Source: Yonghaparkia sp. Root332 (GTDB taxonomy: Bacteria; Actinomycetota; Actinomycetes; Actinomycetales; Microbacteriaceae). Taken from it: DNA of 64,000 nt. The DNA lies in the NCBI RefSeq assembly GCF_001425665.1, contig NZ_LMCX01000002.1, positions 248,001-312,000 on the forward strand, in the 5' to 3' direction. Of the stretch, positions 63,105 through 64,000 are shown piece by piece. Position 1 is the first letter of the stretch. Each line of letters starts with the position of its first letter. The translations under genes were made by a program, and so were the position numbers. The notes under the pieces were generated by a model. The model ran no database searches. It worked only from the letters and a program-made list of their open reading frames with translations, and was not told where the DNA came from.

Positions 63105-64000
63105 CGCTCGCCCGCTCGGAGGCCACGCGCCGATCGACGTGACGATCAGCGACGGCGTCATCACGGGCATCCACCCCGCCGGCACGATCGCCGCTGGCGA
63201 GGGCGTCATCGACCTCGAGGGCCGCTTCCTGCTGCCGGGCCTGTGGGACGAGCACGTGCACCTCACCCAGTGGGCGCAGCACCGCCGCCGGCTCGATCTG
63301 TCAGGCGCGTCGAGCGCGCGCGAGGTCGCCGATCGGGTGGCGGATGCCCGTTCCCACGCCGCGCCCGGCGACACGATCGTCGGCGGAGGCTTCCGCGACG
63401 GCCTGTGGCCCGACGCCCCCAGCGCCGCACTGCTCGACACCGCGGCTCCGGATCATCCTGTCGTCCTCGTGAGCGCCGACGTGCACTGCGCCTGGCTGAA
63501 CTCGGCCGCCCTCGACCGCTTCGGCGCCGGGCTGCCGGCCGCCGAGCTCGAGGGCGCGCGCACGTCGGGGCTGCTCCGCGAGGAGGCCGCGTTCGCCGTC
63601 ACCCGCCAGCTCGACGCGGCGCCCGACGACGTGCTCGACGAGTGGGTCGCTGAGGCGGCGCGCGAGGCCGCGGCGCGCGGCGTCGTCGGCGTCGTGGATC
63701 TCGAGATGCGCTGGAGCGTCGACGACTGGCGCCGTCGCACCGCCGCAGGCTTCGACTCGCTGCGCGTCGAGTTCGGCGTCTACCCGCAGCATCTCGATCG
63801 CGCGATCGAGGCGGGCCTGCGCTCGGGTGCGGTCGTGAGCGAGACGGTGTCGGTCGGCCCGCTCAAGGTCATCACCGACGGCTCGCTCAACACCCGCACC
63901 GCCTACTGCTGCGACCCCTACCCGGAGGAGGCCGAGCACCCCTACGGGCTCCTCACCGTCCCGCCGTGCGACCTGCACCCCCTGCTCGCCCGCGCCTCGG
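63085..64000 (+). CDS. amidohydrolase, YtcJ-like (3' end cut by window edge)
   Basis: At least 305 residues. Opening IDVTISDGVITGIHPAG and the metal-binding GLWDEHVHLTQW (HxH), then IVGGGFRDGLWPDAPSAALL, VLVSADVHCAWLNSAALDRF (typical of YtcJ) and VSVGPLKVITDGSLNTRTAY with the carboxylated-Lys or Asp region. It starts 20 bases inside the PAI2 gene, with GAGGAG upstream of the ATG at 63085. Substrate unknown; YtcJ-type enzymes hydrolyse amides or imides. Confidence 0.9.
   Translation, partial: MIRAIRDARPLGGHAPIDVTISDGVITGIHPAGTIAAGEGVIDLEGRFLLPGLWDEHVHLTQWAQHRRRLDLSGASSAREVADRVADARSHAAPGDTIVGGGFRDGLWPDAPSAALLDTAAPDHPVVLVSADVHCAWLNSAALDRFGAGLPAAELEGARTSGLLREEAAFAVTRQLDAAPDDVLDEWVAEAAREAAARGVVGVVDLEMRWSVDDWRRRTAAGFDSLRVEFGVYPQHLDRAIEAGLRSGAVVSETVSVGPLKVITDGSLNTRTAYCCDPYPEEAEHPYGLLTVPPCDLHPLLARAS

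Overview
This window is one contiguous piece of a very GC-rich chromosome from a high-GC Gram-positive bacterium. The gene set points to the actinobacterial family Microbacteriaceae: a Ku/LigD end-joining pair, an actinobacterial ClpS/DUF2017/metallopeptidase trio, EttA preceded by a small lipoprotein, Orn, a mycobacterial-type leucine degradation cluster, and many genes with a TANNNT box only 6-7 bases before the start codon (leaderless transcripts). Genus is not decided by what I can see. No rRNA, phage, insertion sequence or CRISPR array is visible. Two tRNA genes are present (His, minus; Arg-UCU, plus).

Layout. 1-3148 (minus): GAF-domain sensor kinase (cut by the left edge), TerC membrane protein, nucleotidyltransferase. 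3191-6841 (plus): TPP riboswitch followed by a thiamine-precursor ECF transporter (YkoE, then one polypeptide carrying both ATPase domains and the T component) and a P-loop kinase. 6838-9818 (minus): a PBP-like protein with degraded active site, metallopeptidase, DUF2017, ClpS, SHOCT protein. 9861-13372: divergent ku and ligD around a 20-bp palindrome. 13413-18223: tRNA-His, orn, a thioredoxin-like protein, a large APC permease, tRNA-Arg and a PLP decarboxylase. 18255-24841: membrane hypothetical, EamA exporter, aldo/keto reductase, MsrA, small proteins, a TetR/DUF4386 divergent pair with operator palindromes, and an SSB. 24912-30061 (minus): a four-gene signalling cluster whose first gene encodes an eight-helix membrane protein ending in a histidine-kinase dimerisation hairpin with no ATPase domain, preceded by a highly structured untranslated region. 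30435-34449 (plus): lipoprotein, EttA, DUF2254, thioesterase.

34471-38853 is a divergent catabolic locus: XRE-cupin regulator and cyclase-family amidohydrolase on one side, NCS1 permease, ureohydrolase and NTF2-like protein on the other. 38850-41252 holds a GH16-like protein, TesB and a hypothetical. 41448-52157 is a branched-chain amino-acid block: branched-chain 2-oxoacid dehydrogenase E1alpha/E1beta/E2, then a TetR repressor divergent from accD1-accA1-acyl-CoA dehydrogenase-MaoC-CoA-ester lyase, the same set as the Mycobacterium tuberculosis Rv2495c-Rv2506 region. 52160-64000 holds a truncated haemoglobin, MscS channel, aminopeptidase N, amylosucrase, an FAD oxidoreductase with a cupin partner, an SDR, RpiB, a Nei-type glycosylase, a PAI2-type FMN protein and an amidohydrolase cut by the right edge.

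Most interesting: the fused ECF transporter whose inter-domain linker is encoded by a palindromic element; the ATPase-less kinase with its structured leader; the PBP-like protein without its catalytic serine; the possible cyclic-guanidine/amide catabolic locus; and several clean palindromic operators in divergent promoters.
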